Shown: piece after piece, positions 13,113 to 26,507 of the stretch | Position numbering within the stretch: position 1 is the stretch's first letter | How the letters are laid out: every line of letters starts with the position of its first letter | Assembly (NCBI GenBank): GCA_016946835.1 | Contig: JACVTC010000024.1 | Coordinates: 601,001-665,000 of the forward strand | Direction of reading: 5' to 3' | DNA length: 64,000 nucleotides | Origin: Neocallimastix lanati (nom. inval.) | Lineage: Eukaryota; Neocallimastigomycota; Neocallimastigomycetes; Neocallimastigales; Neocallimastigaceae | Program-made: the position numbers and the translations under genes | The notes under the pieces: model-generated | The model's input: the letters and a program-made list of their open reading frames with translations, nothing else | Database searches by the model: none | What the model was told of the DNA's origin: nothing

Positions 13113-14990
13113 ATGAAGTTTAATAACGCTTTTATTATTTCGGCTTTAGTAGCCACTGCAAATGCATATGAACTCTTAAAAGACTACTCAAAGGGTTTCA
13201 GAATTGGTGCAGCTACTAACACAATTCACTACAACAATGCTAACTACGTTAATGCTATGAAGGCATTCAACTATATGGTTGCTGAAAATGCTTGTAAATT
13301 TGTTAGTATTCAAGGTACTAAAGGTAAATTCAACTTTAATGATTGTGATGCTCACTTAAATAAGGCTAAACAATTAGGTATGGATTTCAGAGGTCACGCT
13401 TTAATTTGGCACAGTATGGCTCCAAAATGGCTTGAAAATGAAGATTCCAATAGTATGAAAAATTCTATTGTTAACCATATTACAAATGTCTTAAAACACT
13501 ACGAAGGAAAAATTGATACATGGGATGTAGTTAATGAAGCTATTGATGATAGTTCTAATGGTAATGGCTGGAAAATGCGTAATTCCTTCCTTTACCAAAA
13601 GGTTCCAAATTTCATTGATCTTTCTTTCCAAACCGCTCGTAAAGTTTCTCCAAAAACTAAACTTTTCTATAACGATTATAATACTGAAGGTATTTGGGGA
13701 AAGAGTGAATCGGTTTACCAATTTATTGCTGATTTAAAGAAGCGTAATATTCCTATTGATGGTGTTGGTCTTCAATACCACGTTAGTGTCCAACATCAAC
13801 CACAATTCAATAAGATTAATGATTTAATTGGACGTTACTGTAAATTAGGTGTTGAAGTTCATATTACTGAATTAGATGTCAGTTGTGTTGAATCCTGTTA
13901 TGCTGGTGATGTTGAAAAGAAACAATCTGATGTCTTTACTAATGCCTTAAAGGCTTGTCTTGGTAATTCATGTTGTACTGGATTCCTTGTTTGGGGTATT
14001 GGTGATCCAGATAGTTGGTTAGGTAGTGATAAGAAGGGCTTACTTTTCAATAGTAATTACCAACCAAAATCACAATACACGGCTGTATTAAATGTCTTAA
14101 AGACTACTACTGCTGCTTCTCTTGGTAAAAATGGAGGTAACACTGGAGGTAATACTGGCAGTAATAATGGTGGAAATAACAATAGTAGTACTACTGTTGA
14201 TATTAGTAAGAGTGCCATTAAACTTCAAGATGGTTGGTACACCATTAAGAATACTGGCTCTGGAAAGTATCTTCATGTTGAAAGTGCTGGTAACAGTGAA
14301 AATGTTGTCATTAGTTCAAATGCTTCAAAGTGGAAGCTTACTAATACTAATGATGGTTACATTACCTTAACTAGTAGTGTTGGAAACTATATGTTAGATG
14401 TTGCTGGTGGTGAAGATAAAAATGGAGTTAATCTTCAAATTTACAGTGCTTATAGTGGAGATGCTCAAAAATTCGTCATATTAAAGACTTCTAATAATAA
14501 GGTATACACTATTGGATCCAAGGTTAGTAATGGCGGTAAAGTTATTGATGTTGAAAAAAGAGGTACGACTGATGGAAGTAATGTTATTCAATACGCTCTT
14601 AATGGTGCTTCTAATCAAACTTGGACATTTGAATCAACTAGTGCCCCAAGTACGAATAGCCAAGGTAACCAAAATAGTCAAAGTAACCAAAGTAGTCAAA
14701 GTAAACCAGAAAATCCAAGTCAATCAGCTTCCTGTTGGTCAGCCTCTTTAGGTTATCCATGCTGTAAATCTTGCAGTGTTTACTATTCTGATAATGATGG
14801 AAAGTGGGGTATTGAAAACGAAAACTGGTGTGGTATATTAAGTAGTTGTACTGGCAGCAATGCTAGTTGTGTTGGTGCACAAGGATACCCATGCTGTCAA
14901 AATACTTGTACTGTCTACTCCACTGATGCTGATGGTAAATGGGGTATTGAAAATAATGACTGGTGTTTAATTAATAAATCTAAATGTTAA
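13113..14990 (+). CDS. secreted GH10 endo-1,4-beta-xylanase with ricin-type module and two dockerins
   Basis: The product (625 residues) hydrolyses beta-1,4 links in xylan. Residues 1-18 ([18 protein letters not shown]) form a signal peptide. The GH10 barrel spans about 19-332: acid/base E142 lies in [10 protein letters not shown] and the nucleophile E253 in [17 protein letters not shown] is the usual strand-3 motif. A Gly/Asn/Thr linker (about 338-362) leads to a ricin-type beta-trefoil (CBM13-like, about 368-508; [26 protein letters not shown] with QTWTF), then a Gln/Ser linker and two fungal dockerins at about 541-575 ([20 protein letters not shown]) and 586-618 ([18 protein letters not shown]). 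Dockerins attach the enzyme to the fungal cellulosome. The chosen start is the ATG at 13113; a TTG six bases upstream is in frame but unlikely. The gene is intronless, unlike the GH5 gene in this window, which fits the view that gut-fungal GH10 genes came from bacteria. Codons are G+C-richer than the flanks. Confidence 0.97.
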   Translation: MKFNNAFIISALVATANAYELLKDYSKGFRIGAATNTIHYNNANYVNAMKAFNYMVAENACKFVSIQGTKGKFNFNDCDAHLNKAKQLGMDFRGHALIWHSMAPKWLENEDSNSMKNSIVNHITNVLKHYEGKIDTWDVVNEAIDDSSNGNGWKMRNSFLYQKVPNFIDLSFQTARKVSPKTKLFYNDYNTEGIWGKSESVYQFIADLKKRNIPIDGVGLQYHVSVQHQPQFNKINDLIGRYCKLGVEVHITELDVSCVESCYAGDVEKKQSDVFTNALKACLGNSCCTGFLVWGIGDPDSWLGSDKKGLLFNSNYQPKSQYTAVLNVLKTTTAASLGKNGGNTGGNTGSNNGGNNNSSTTVDISKSAIKLQDGWYTIKNTGSGKYLHVESAGNSENVVISSNASKWKLTNTNDGYITLTSSVGNYMLDVAGGEDKNGVNLQIYSAYSGDAQKFVILKTSNNKVYTIGSKVSNGGKVIDVEKRGTTDGSNVIQYALNGASNQTWTFESTSAPSTNSQGNQNSQSNQSSQSKPENPSQSASCWSASLGYPCCKSCSVYYSDNDGKWGIENENWCGILSSCTGSNASCVGAQGYPCCQNTCTVYSTDADGKWGIENNDWCLINKSKC

Positions 14991-15204
14991 ATAATCTATG
15001 ATACTATTTTATAATAAAACATAAACTTTTTAAAATATAAATAATACATATAAACTTATAACATATATAATATGTAAATAAAAGTTCCAATTATATTAAG
15101 ATATTTGTTAATAAAATAAAAATATTTATAAAATAAAAATATTTATAAAATAAAAATATTTATAAAATAAAAATATTTATATATTATATTAATAAATTAT
15201 TAAA

Positions 15205-15240
<36 letters not shown>

Positions 15241-15640
15241 AATAAAAAATATATATATATAAATTATAAATATTATCGTAAGATCGAGTATTTTATTCTA
15301 ATATAAGAGTGTTTATTTATTCTTTATTATTATTATTATTATTTTTTTTTAAAGATTTAATATATTATTATTTTTTTTAATAGAAATAAAAAAAATGTTT
15401 TAAATTATTGCAAATAGAAAGCAATATATAAAAATAGATATACATGTATAATCTATGGAATAAAAAAATATATATATATATTTTATAATTTATTTTAACT
15501 ATAGTAAATTGAAACTTCTTAATAATAGTTTATTTATAGTAATAATGTAAATTTTTTTTAAAAATAATATCTTTATATAATAATATGATTTTAGACCAAT
15601 AAATATTATATTTTATTTATCATATTAATATTGTCTAATA
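14991..15640. other. 3' flank of the xylanase, no gene seen
   Basis: The stretch holds AATAAA-type signals soon after the stop (about 15014), four head-to-tail copies of an 18-bp unit (ataaaataaaaatattta, about 15110-15182), a poly-A run at about 15208-15239 and a short TTA array near 15325. Nothing coding is recognisable. Confidence 0.6.
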
Positions 15641-15649
15641 TTATATTGT

Positions 15650-16265
15650 TTAATGATGGTAATATCTTCCTGAACCTGTCATATTCTCCTCGTTTACAAT
15701 ATATATTATATTAATTACCTCTTGGATTGAATTCATTATTGGTTGCTCTAATTTCTTTTTTCTGAAACATTAATGCTATCATCATTAGTCTTAACATAAA
15801 TATCTTCTAATAAAATCAATTATTTACTCTTCAAATCCAACTTTTATTTTTATAATATTAATAAATTTATCATTGATAGTAATATAAATTTCAACATGAA
15901 TACCATAATTTCCACTTTTATAGAGAATTTTACTTCCATCAATATCAGTGAATCTCTTTTCTGGATTATAATTTTTAGTAACCATAATATCATAATCTAT
16001 AATATCAACAGATCAACAGTAATAATAACTTTGTAAGATACTAATTGAATTTTTAGTTCTGAATCAAATTTTAAATTTTTTATCTATCTAATTCCTTCTT
16101 TATAATTAATTACCATTAATATTAAAATCTACCTTCCTCATTAAAAAAAAAAATAATATCAGACCTAGCGAAGAGACCAAAATCTGGTTCTTTATCTTTT
16201 CATCAACACAATAATAATTGATAGAATCAATGAGTAAATTTTCATCAATGGTAGAAATATCCTAA
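15650..16265 (-). pseudogene. decayed protein gene of unknown family
   Basis: Minus-strand translations give runs of plausible protein in shifting frames, for example GSKILYKSGNYGIHVEIYI, INDKFINIIKIKVGFEE and NYYCVDEKIKNQILVSSLGL. The phrases are broken by in-frame stops and by a poly-T run at about 16142-16151, so it cannot be expressed as one protein. I do not recognise the family. It lies 0.4 kb beyond the 3' end of the receptor gene on the same strand and could be an unrelated gene remnant. Confidence 0.55.
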
Positions 16266-16643
16266 TTTATCAATTTTAAAAGCATATATACTTAATATTA
16301 TATATATTAAATTTATTTAATAATTATAAAATTTTCAAAGAATTATCAATATATATTTGTATATATAAGTAAAATAATATTTTCAAAATAAATAAATTTT
16401 AAATATTATTTTAAAAAGAATAATATTTTAAATTTAAGAATTTGATAAATTGATTATTCTATTATAATATAAAAAATATTTTGTTGAAATTATAAAGTTA
16501 AATATTAAATAATTAAATTTAATATTAATACAAATAATAAAATATATTAATTTTAAATTTTTATAATGAAAAGCTTTATTAATTAATTTATTAATTATGG
16601 ATAAAATAACTAATTTATATTTTAAAATAAATATTACTCAATG

Positions 16644-16682
<39 letters not shown>

Positions 16683-16683
16683 C

Positions 16684-19725
<3,042 letters not shown>

Positions 19726-19960
19726 TTTATATTAATTCTATGAAAAAAATATAATTTTTCAATATTTTTAATTTTTCTTTTTACTTTTGTATTCTTATTA
19801 TTTAAATACATATATTTATAATATTTTCTTTTGCAACTTTAAATTAATTTTTTTTTTCATATAAGTAAAGATCTGCTTTTTTAAATAAATAAAAAATGTA
19901 CATATATATATATTTTATCTTTAAAAGATATTTTTAATTATTTTAAAATCATATAACTTT

Positions 19961-20642
19961 TCAGAAAAAAAAAAAAAACTATTATTTAAAATTATATTTT
20001 AAATTTTAATCAAAAATTTTTAAGCAATATTTTCATTTTCATTTTCTTTTTTAAAAAATTTATAATTTATAAAGTTTAATTTTATTTATTTAAGAAAGAT
20101 AATCTTTTTTTATTTTATTATAAATATATAATCCATATATTATCATTTAAATTAAAAAAAAAAAAAATAAAAAAAATAAAAAAAAAAAATATCAATTACT
20201 TAAATAATTTTTTTAAAAATATAATGAAAATAATTTTTTTTTTTTTTTTCTTTTTAATGCTTTATTAATTCATTTCATATAAATAATGAAACTTTATATG
20301 TTTTTCTTTTGTCATAAATACGAAACATAATGAAAGTTATAATTTTTATATATTTTTATAAAAAACAAATAATTTTTTAAATCGATTTTATATTATTATA
20401 TATTCTTAATTGTAGCTTGGAAATTTATAATTTATTTAATTCAGATAATAAAATAATTTTATTTATTTTAAAAACATAAAATTTAACATTTCAGAAAAAA
20501 AAAAAAAATTAATATTTAAAATTATATTTTAAATTTTAATCAAAATTTTTAAAGTAATATTTTCATTTTAATTTTCTTTTTATAAAATTTAAAATTTATA
20601 AAGTTTAATTTTATTTTTTTTTTTAAGAAAGATATCTTTTTT
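19961..20642. repeat. duplicated block of about 155 bp
   Basis: Blocks 19961-20115 and 20491-20642 are direct copies: both begin with TTTCAGAAAA and poly-A, share attatattttaaattttaat and end with tttaagaaagat followed by poly-T. The first copy lies about 240 bp upstream of the receptor start. They differ mainly in homopolymer lengths. Confidence 0.85.
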
Positions 20643-20792
20643 TATTATATATATGTATTCATTTATATTTTTTAAAAAAAAAAAAAAATATCAATTACTT
20701 TAAAAATATTTTTTTTTTCATATTTTTAATTACTATAAATATTGGTAATTTTTTTTTTCTTATATTATTATTATATAAAATAAATAATTAAT

Positions 20793-20890
20793 ACTTTGAG
20801 AATTTATAGTTACTGTTATAACTATCATTTGTCTGGTGAAGTACCTTCTGCAATTGGAAATTTATTTTATCACAGAACATGTAAAAAAAA
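20793..20890 (+). pseudogene. leucine-rich-repeat fragment
   Basis: One plus-strand frame reads NYHLSGEVPSAIGNLF, which matches the plant-type LRR consensus LxGxIPxxIGNL, preceded by TLRIYSYCY where LxxLxLxxN would be expected. It runs into a poly-A tract and a stop. At about 30 codons with no neighbouring repeats, it is most likely a relic of a longer LRR gene; a single exon of an unrecognised gene is possible but nothing around supports it. Confidence 0.5.
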
Positions 20891-21163
20891 AAAGTGATTG
20901 TGAATTTTTATGCAAATATTAAATAAATAAATATATAATAAATTCGTAAATTTTATATATTTTCCCAAATTTCATTGAGGAAGTAAGGAAGGATTAATTT
21001 TAAATTTATAAAATATATATTAATAGGATAAGTAATTATTATTATTATTTATTTTCATTTTTATGTATATATATAAGTACAAAAATAAAAAAAAAAAAAA
21101 AAATACTGGAAAAAACAAATTAATTCTTATGTACATATAAAAATAAAATAAAAATAGGATAGT

Positions 21164-21204
<41 letters not shown>

Positions 21205-21215
21205 ATTGATTATAA

Positions 21216-21246
<31 letters not shown>

Positions 21247-21319
21247 ACAGGTATCTTAAATTAATTTTAAATATTATTTTTATTTTAAGTATAACTATTT
21301 CATTATAAAGTTGTAATTT

Positions 21320-22165
21320 TTATAAATCAAAAGGAATATCTCCTTCCATGAAAAGTTGGACTTGACCAGTAAGATAAAATCGATCACCTTCTTGACAAAT
21401 TGTCATTAATTCCTCCTTGCTTGGAGGCTTGTTTTACTGTAAATACTTTTTTACCTAATTTTTTTTTGTCCAAATTGGTGATAAATATAAGTAGGAGCTC
21501 TTCCAATCATCTAGGATCTTCTAATACTTCTAATTTTGAATAAAAATATCGAGAAAAAAAATCAAAACCTATCTTCTTCCCACTTTGCTATTAAAATAAA
21601 TCCAAGTCCATCTACTTTTTTTTTTTTTTTTTGATTAATTTTGCATCCGGTTTAAATTTTTTTTTTAATTCTTCAAGGTTGGAAACAACCATCACTATAT
21701 CATCTCCATCATAATAAACTTCTTTGGCTAGTTGAGAAGAAGCGTTCATAATGGATTCCTTAAATGGAACGGATTTTACTTTTCCAATAGGAAAATTCAT
21801 GGTATAGCCTGATGCCTCCTTTTTTTTTTTTTAGGATTAAATCACCACTTAAAGTATGAAAATCCATTTCTTCCACCCCCTTATCAACAAAATTATGAAT
21901 AATATAAGAAGTTTCCAGAGTGGCATGGCCACAAAGGTTAATTTCCCCTCCAGGAATAAATCATTTAAGATTATATTGCCCTAGATTCCTTTTTAACAAT
22001 AAAAGCTGTTTCTGAATGATTATTTTCAATAGCAATTTTTTTCATCAATTTAGATGAGGGCATTTTTTTTTTTTTTTTTTACAAGGAAGTACTTCCGCAG
22101 GGTTTCCTGATAAAAGTTTCTGGTATTAACACACTAAAAATTTATCCTTTTTCAATTTCCTTTTA
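21320..22165 (-). pseudogene. PhzF-family (phenazine biosynthesis isomerase-like) pseudogene
   Basis: Minus-strand translation in shifting frames reproduces most of a PhzF protein: LSGNPAEVLPC near the N-terminus (family GNPAAV box), then IAIENNHSETAFIVK with the conserved Glu of the SETAF box, then FIPGGEINLCGHATLETS (family WFTPxxEVDLCGHATL), a middle part ending ELKKKFKPDAKLI, and a C-terminus resembling the CQxxGR box (ICQEGDRFYLTGQVQLFMEG). Family members are about 260-300 residues, which this span fits. It is not expressible: frames change at several places, three of them at poly-T runs (near 21620, 21825 and 22070), and the conserved Gly of the C-terminal box sits in another frame from its neighbours. 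PhzF proteins isomerise or epimerise small metabolites; this copy is dead. Confidence 0.8.
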
Positions 22166-22198
22166 TATTAAAAAAAAAAAATTTTTTTGCCTATATTT

Positions 22199-22267
22199 TA
22201 ATAATTAATAATTTTTTAATTTATTTCTAAAAATTAAAATATATTTTTTATATTTATTTTTCCTGTT

Positions 22268-22298
<31 letters not shown>

Positions 22299-22914
22299 CT
22301 TAAAATAATACTTTACAAAATATTATTATTTTTGTATATAAACCAAAAAAATAAAAGTTTTACTAATTAATATATATGTCTGTCTGATGTAATATTATTT
22401 TTTTTCCTTTGTGTTAAAAGTATTAGGGTTAAATAAGTAATTAATAATCATTTAAAACAAATAAACCATTTTATGATAAATGACTACAATTATTCATATT
22501 TATGTTTATACTTTTTTATTAATATTATTTTTTTATTTTCTTAATAGTAGAATTCACTTTAATTGTATAAATAAATTTTATTTTATTAAATATTAAAAGA
22601 TAAAAATTTAAATATTCATGAATTCTACTTTATTATAAAATAAAAAATATTAATACTATTTTACTTTTTTAATTTTTTTTTTTTTTTTTTTTTTTTTGCC
22701 TATTTTTTAATAATTAATAATAATTTTTTAATTTATTTTTCCTGTTCCTTTTTTTTTTTTTTTTTTTTTTTTTAAACTTAAAATAATACTTTACAAAATA
22801 TTATTATTTTTGTATATAAACCAAATTAGCAAAATATTATTATTTTTGTTTATAAACCAAATTAGCAAAATATTATTATTTTTATATATAAACCAAAAAA
22901 ATAAAAAGTTTTAC
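22199..22914. repeat. duplicated block with an internal 36-bp trimer
   Basis: Block 22199-22362 recurs at 22698-22914: both begin GCCTAT, contain atttatttttcctgttcctt and poly-T, then acttaaaataatacttta and end ataaaccaaaaaaataaaa. In the second block a 36-bp unit (ending ataaaccaaattag) starts at 22794, 22830 and 22866, so it has expanded to three copies where the first block has one. Confidence 0.88.
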
Positions 22915-23699
22915 TTTTTTTTTTACGAAAAAGGGTACAATCCATTTTTATTTTATAATTAATATTCCCTATATATATATATTTTTTTTTTGTTTAAATT
23001 ACTTTAGATGGTACATACTTTTTCATCATCATATTCATACAAAAAATATTTTTTCTTCCATCCTTATAACTTTTTTTTCCAATATAATGGTGATAAATAC
23101 TTTAAATTTTCTTTAATTCTTTTTTCTTTTAATTTTTCTTTTTCAACTTAATTTTTTTTTTTTTTTAAATTCAATATATATAGTTATAACGAATATATGC
23201 AACCACTCTATATATGTAAATATGAACTTCTATTTAATAAATATAAAAAGAATATTAAATTATATATGAATAAATATATTCAAATTGTTTTCACTTTTTT
23301 AACATTTTTTTTTTAATATTTTTTGGAATTAGTAAAGTTTTTATGTTATTATTAACTAATTTTTTTTTTTTTTTTTTATTTGTTTTTTCCTTCTAGAAAA
23401 TTTTAATTAATCTATGAATTGTTTTATTTATATGTGGTGCAATTAAATTGAATGATTTTATATGAATAAATTAAAGAATTATAGTGGGGCATAGTTCATT
23501 AATAAAAACTAAATATTTTCTAATATTGGAGAAGTGTTCTTTAATTATTTGAATAATAGATATTTATTTGTGGATTTTTTATTGAAATGACTATCTTTAA
23601 ATTCTAATTTCTAATTTAGCTATAGTAATATCAATATTTAGGATATAAAGGAAAATTGAAAATTAAAAAAAAATAATATATTATTAATTATAAAAAAAA

Positions 23700-24045
23700 A
23701 AAAATTTGACACACATAATGAGTACCCATCTCCCATTATGACCATAACGGAAATAACTGTAAAGTGTGATATACTGGCATACTAGTACAGCATCGCTCTA
23801 TCCACATGTCGTTACACATTTCTGCCTGGGGCTGTATTCCCTAACATTCCTATATATATATCTCCATTGACTACGAGCATCGGAATAGGAATCATTCACC
23901 CCTCCAAAGGGGTGTAATCATTGGCGTGTGGACATATTATCATCAGTGCCTATGATTAAGCCGTAACCAAGTATCATAGGGGCTGGGTCCAATATGCTGT
24001 CATGGGAAAGCCTTTTTGGATACCACTGTGGTTATATTTAAATAG
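23700..24045 (-). other. G+C-richer island of unknown origin
   Basis: About 345 bp of normal-complexity sequence stands out in A+T-only surroundings. It contains a hairpin acccctccaaaggggt at about 23898-23913. One minus-strand frame is mostly open across the island and includes YPKRLSHDSILDPAPM, and TGTTAGGG read on the minus strand from 23846 looks like a copia-type LTR edge. I cannot decide between an element remnant, a structured RNA and a dead gene. No tRNA, 5S or spliceosomal RNA motif was found in it. Confidence 0.4.
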
Positions 24046-24200
24046 AACAACTATATAAATCATTAACTAATTAAATATTCATATCATTGCCCATTAATAA
24101 GCATAAACGATGCCTTATTATTAAAATAAAAAAATTTTAAATGAAAAAATAGATATTTTATTATTATATAAATTAAATAATAATAATGATAATAATAATG

Positions 24201-24235
<35 letters not shown>

Positions 24236-24279
24236 CAAAATAAAACAAAACAAAATAAACAAACAAACAAACAAACAAA

Positions 24280-24343
<64 letters not shown>

Positions 24344-24671
24344 ATATTATTTTATACTTCTTAATAATGACAATTTGTTTTAATTTTTTATTTAATTTTT
24401 TTTTATTATTATTATTCAGTGATAATTAAAATTATTACATAATAATGCTAATACAACATAATTATCATTTCAATGATGAAGACAATAATAATAAATTTAT
24501 CTATAGATATACCTATTCAATTTTTTAAAAAAATAACATTATTTATCAACGTTATTTATCTTTTTATTGGTATATTATAGAATTATGACACATATAAAAA
24601 ATATTTTTAATACATCATTAATAATATTTTTTTTTACAATGTTAATGTTGTTGTTATTTAGTTTTGCTTTG

Positions 24672-24706
<35 letters not shown>

Positions 24707-24905
24707 CATCATTATTATATTATTATATTAATTGTAGGATTAATTGATTATTATATTAAATTATAAAAATAAAAATATATATATATATATTTTTACTTAA
24801 TTCTTTGGATAATGGAAATATTATTATTATGATAAATAAACATTATATCATTGAGGATGATGATTATAATTAATACTCGAGGTATTATGATGATTATAAT
24901 ACTAT

Positions 24906-26069
24906 TTAAGGAATCCATTCTTTGATCTTATTGACAATTTCATTTTTGAAACAAACATGAAGAATGTGATCACCATCTAATTCAACTACTTCACTATGAG
25001 TGGTATTAGTAATGACTTCATGGTGAATGTCAACCCATGGTTTATAAATATTACCATCTGGACTACGAATTTTAACAAAATTTAAAACTGGAACATTTTC
25101 TGGGAATTTTTTATCACACATCTCAACAAGAGTTTTAGGAATATAATTACCTTCTTTAGCAACAGTTTTATTATAGCTCCTTGTTAAAGCTATACGTATG
25201 ACGGTATCGATATCTTCTTTAGTGTAGTTTTTATGGTTAGGATCAATTGTTGGAATTGCTTTTTCTCTTTTGATGGTGTAAAGGAAACGAAGGATACCTA
25301 AGGCCTTAAGGAAATTCATAAGACCACAAAATTTCGTGATCATTTTACAGTCATTTTTTAATTCTGGTAAAGTAATTTGTTTTGGAACAGAAACATCAAT
25401 ACCAATAAAACCTAAAACTTCATTTGGGTATTGATTAGCCCATTCTAAACAATAAATACCACCGAAAGAATGAGCCATTAAATAGTAATTTTTAATTCCA
25501 AGCTTACCAATTACTTCATGTAATTCGGAAACAATATTTTCAGGGGTTCTTTCCTTGTCTGTAGTGTCAGAAAAACCATATCCAAGAGCTTCCGGGATAA
25601 CAATTCTATACTTATCTGAGAGGTTATCAGACAAAGATTTGAATTCAATAATTGGAGAAGTCAATGAAAATCCTGGTAAAATTATAATTGTAGTAGTGTT
25701 GTTTTTACCAGCCATACCGTAGTTCATTTGATGACCATCGACTTCCATTTTCTTACAATGAGTTTTTTCATATTCTTCCAATATTTTTTTATCTTTTGAA
25801 ATACTAATAGCGTTCCATATGGCTAAAATGATAACAAAAATAATTATAATACCAATAATACCTATAATTATCCAAAAGTTAAAAATTAATACAACAATAA
25901 TAGCTATTAAAATAATAAGACCTATAACAATTCCATATGGGAAACCCTTCTTTTTTGGTTCTTCTTGAACAACATTAGTTTTTTTGGTTTTAGAAACAGT
26001 TGTATCAGAAGAAAAAGAAGTAGAAGTCGAAGATAATGAATCTTTTTTTTTTGATTCAATTGAAGCCAT
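24906..26069 (-). CDS. membrane-anchored alpha/beta hydrolase
   Basis: The intronless gene encodes 387 residues. A polar, Ser/Thr/Lys-rich N-terminus (1-43) is followed by two adjacent hydrophobic segments (about 44-63 and 65-88) and then an alpha/beta-hydrolase fold (about 105-387). Landmarks are LPGFSL for the oxyanion turn (131-136), the nucleophile elbow AHSFGG with Ser201, a likely acid Asp338 in RSPDG and the catalytic His368 in GDHILH. The reaction class is ester, lipid or similar hydrolysis; the substrate cannot be told. The two helices probably anchor it in an internal or plasma membrane with the catalytic domain on one face. The start is the first ATG after an upstream poly-A/T flank. 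Its nearest neighbours on the same strand are several kb away, so no operon-like context helps. Family assignment is firm, function is not. Confidence 0.92.
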   Translation of the reverse strand: MASIESKKKDSLSSTSTSFSSDTTVSKTKKTNVVQEEPKKKGFPYGIVIGLIILIAIIVVLIFNFWIIIGIIGIIIIFVIILAIWNAISISKDKKILEEYEKTHCKKMEVDGHQMNYGMAGKNNTTTIIILPGFSLTSPIIEFKSLSDNLSDKYRIVIPEALGYGFSDTTDKERTPENIVSELHEVIGKLGIKNYYLMAHSFGGIYCLEWANQYPNEVLGFIGIDVSVPKQITLPELKNDCKMITKFCGLMNFLKALGILRFLYTIKREKAIPTIDPNHKNYTKEDIDTVIRIALTRSYNKTVAKEGNYIPKTLVEMCDKKFPENVPVLNFVKIRSPDGNIYKPWVDIHHEVITNTTHSEVVELDGDHILHVCFKNEIVNKIKEWIP

Positions 26070-26470
26070 TTTTAATTACTATTACTTTTTTTTTTTATTC
26101 CCTGACAATTAAATTTAATTGAATATTTATTTATTTTATTTTATTTTATTTTATTTTATTTTATTTTTTTTTAAATTTTACAATTTTGAATTGAATTATA
26201 TTCAATTTAATTTTTAATTTTTTTAATTTTATTCTTTTGATAATACTATATAATATAAAAACTATTTTTTTTAAAAATCTATATATATATATATTTAAAA
26301 AAACAGTTAGTTTTTATTATTATATATTAATAATAATGATTATTATTAAAAGTTGATTTTTTTAAATTTCAACTTTTTTTTATATATTATTATATTTTTT
26401 TGTTTATGTAAAAACTTTTAAAGAGAAAAGAGTTTTTTTACATAAATAAATATAATTTATAAATAAGCAT
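26070..26470. other. 5' flank of the hydrolase gene, no gene seen
   Basis: The stretch contains a TTTTA array (about 26131-26168), an (AT)n run near 26280 and plain A+T-rich sequence up to the AAAT array that starts the fold-back structure. Confidence 0.6.
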
Positions 26471-26472
26471 TA

Positions 26473-26507
<35 letters not shown>

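Larger units (their letters stand above)
19726..21319. other. upstream flank of the receptor gene, repeats and an LRR relic
   Basis: Apart from a duplicated block and a short leucine-rich-repeat relic, which have their own entries, the stretch holds only A+T-rich sequence, a poly-T run at about 21169-21200 and an AAAT array at 21217-21247. No complete gene is seen. Confidence 0.6.
22166..24905. other. repeat-rich stretch with a G+C-richer island
   Basis: Besides the duplicated block at 22.2-22.9 kb and the island at 23.7-24.05 kb, this contains poly-T runs, an AAT array with GAT variants (about 24177-24232), a CAAA array and a poly-A of 62 bases (24247-24342), and a long poly-T near 24674-24706. 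No gene is visible. Confidence 0.6.

Noticed and set aside
13491-13721. Antisense and shifted frames inside the xylanase gene
   Set aside because: They overlap a gene with complete GH10 motifs and have no independent support; frames at 13534, 14122 and 14512 were dropped for the same reason.
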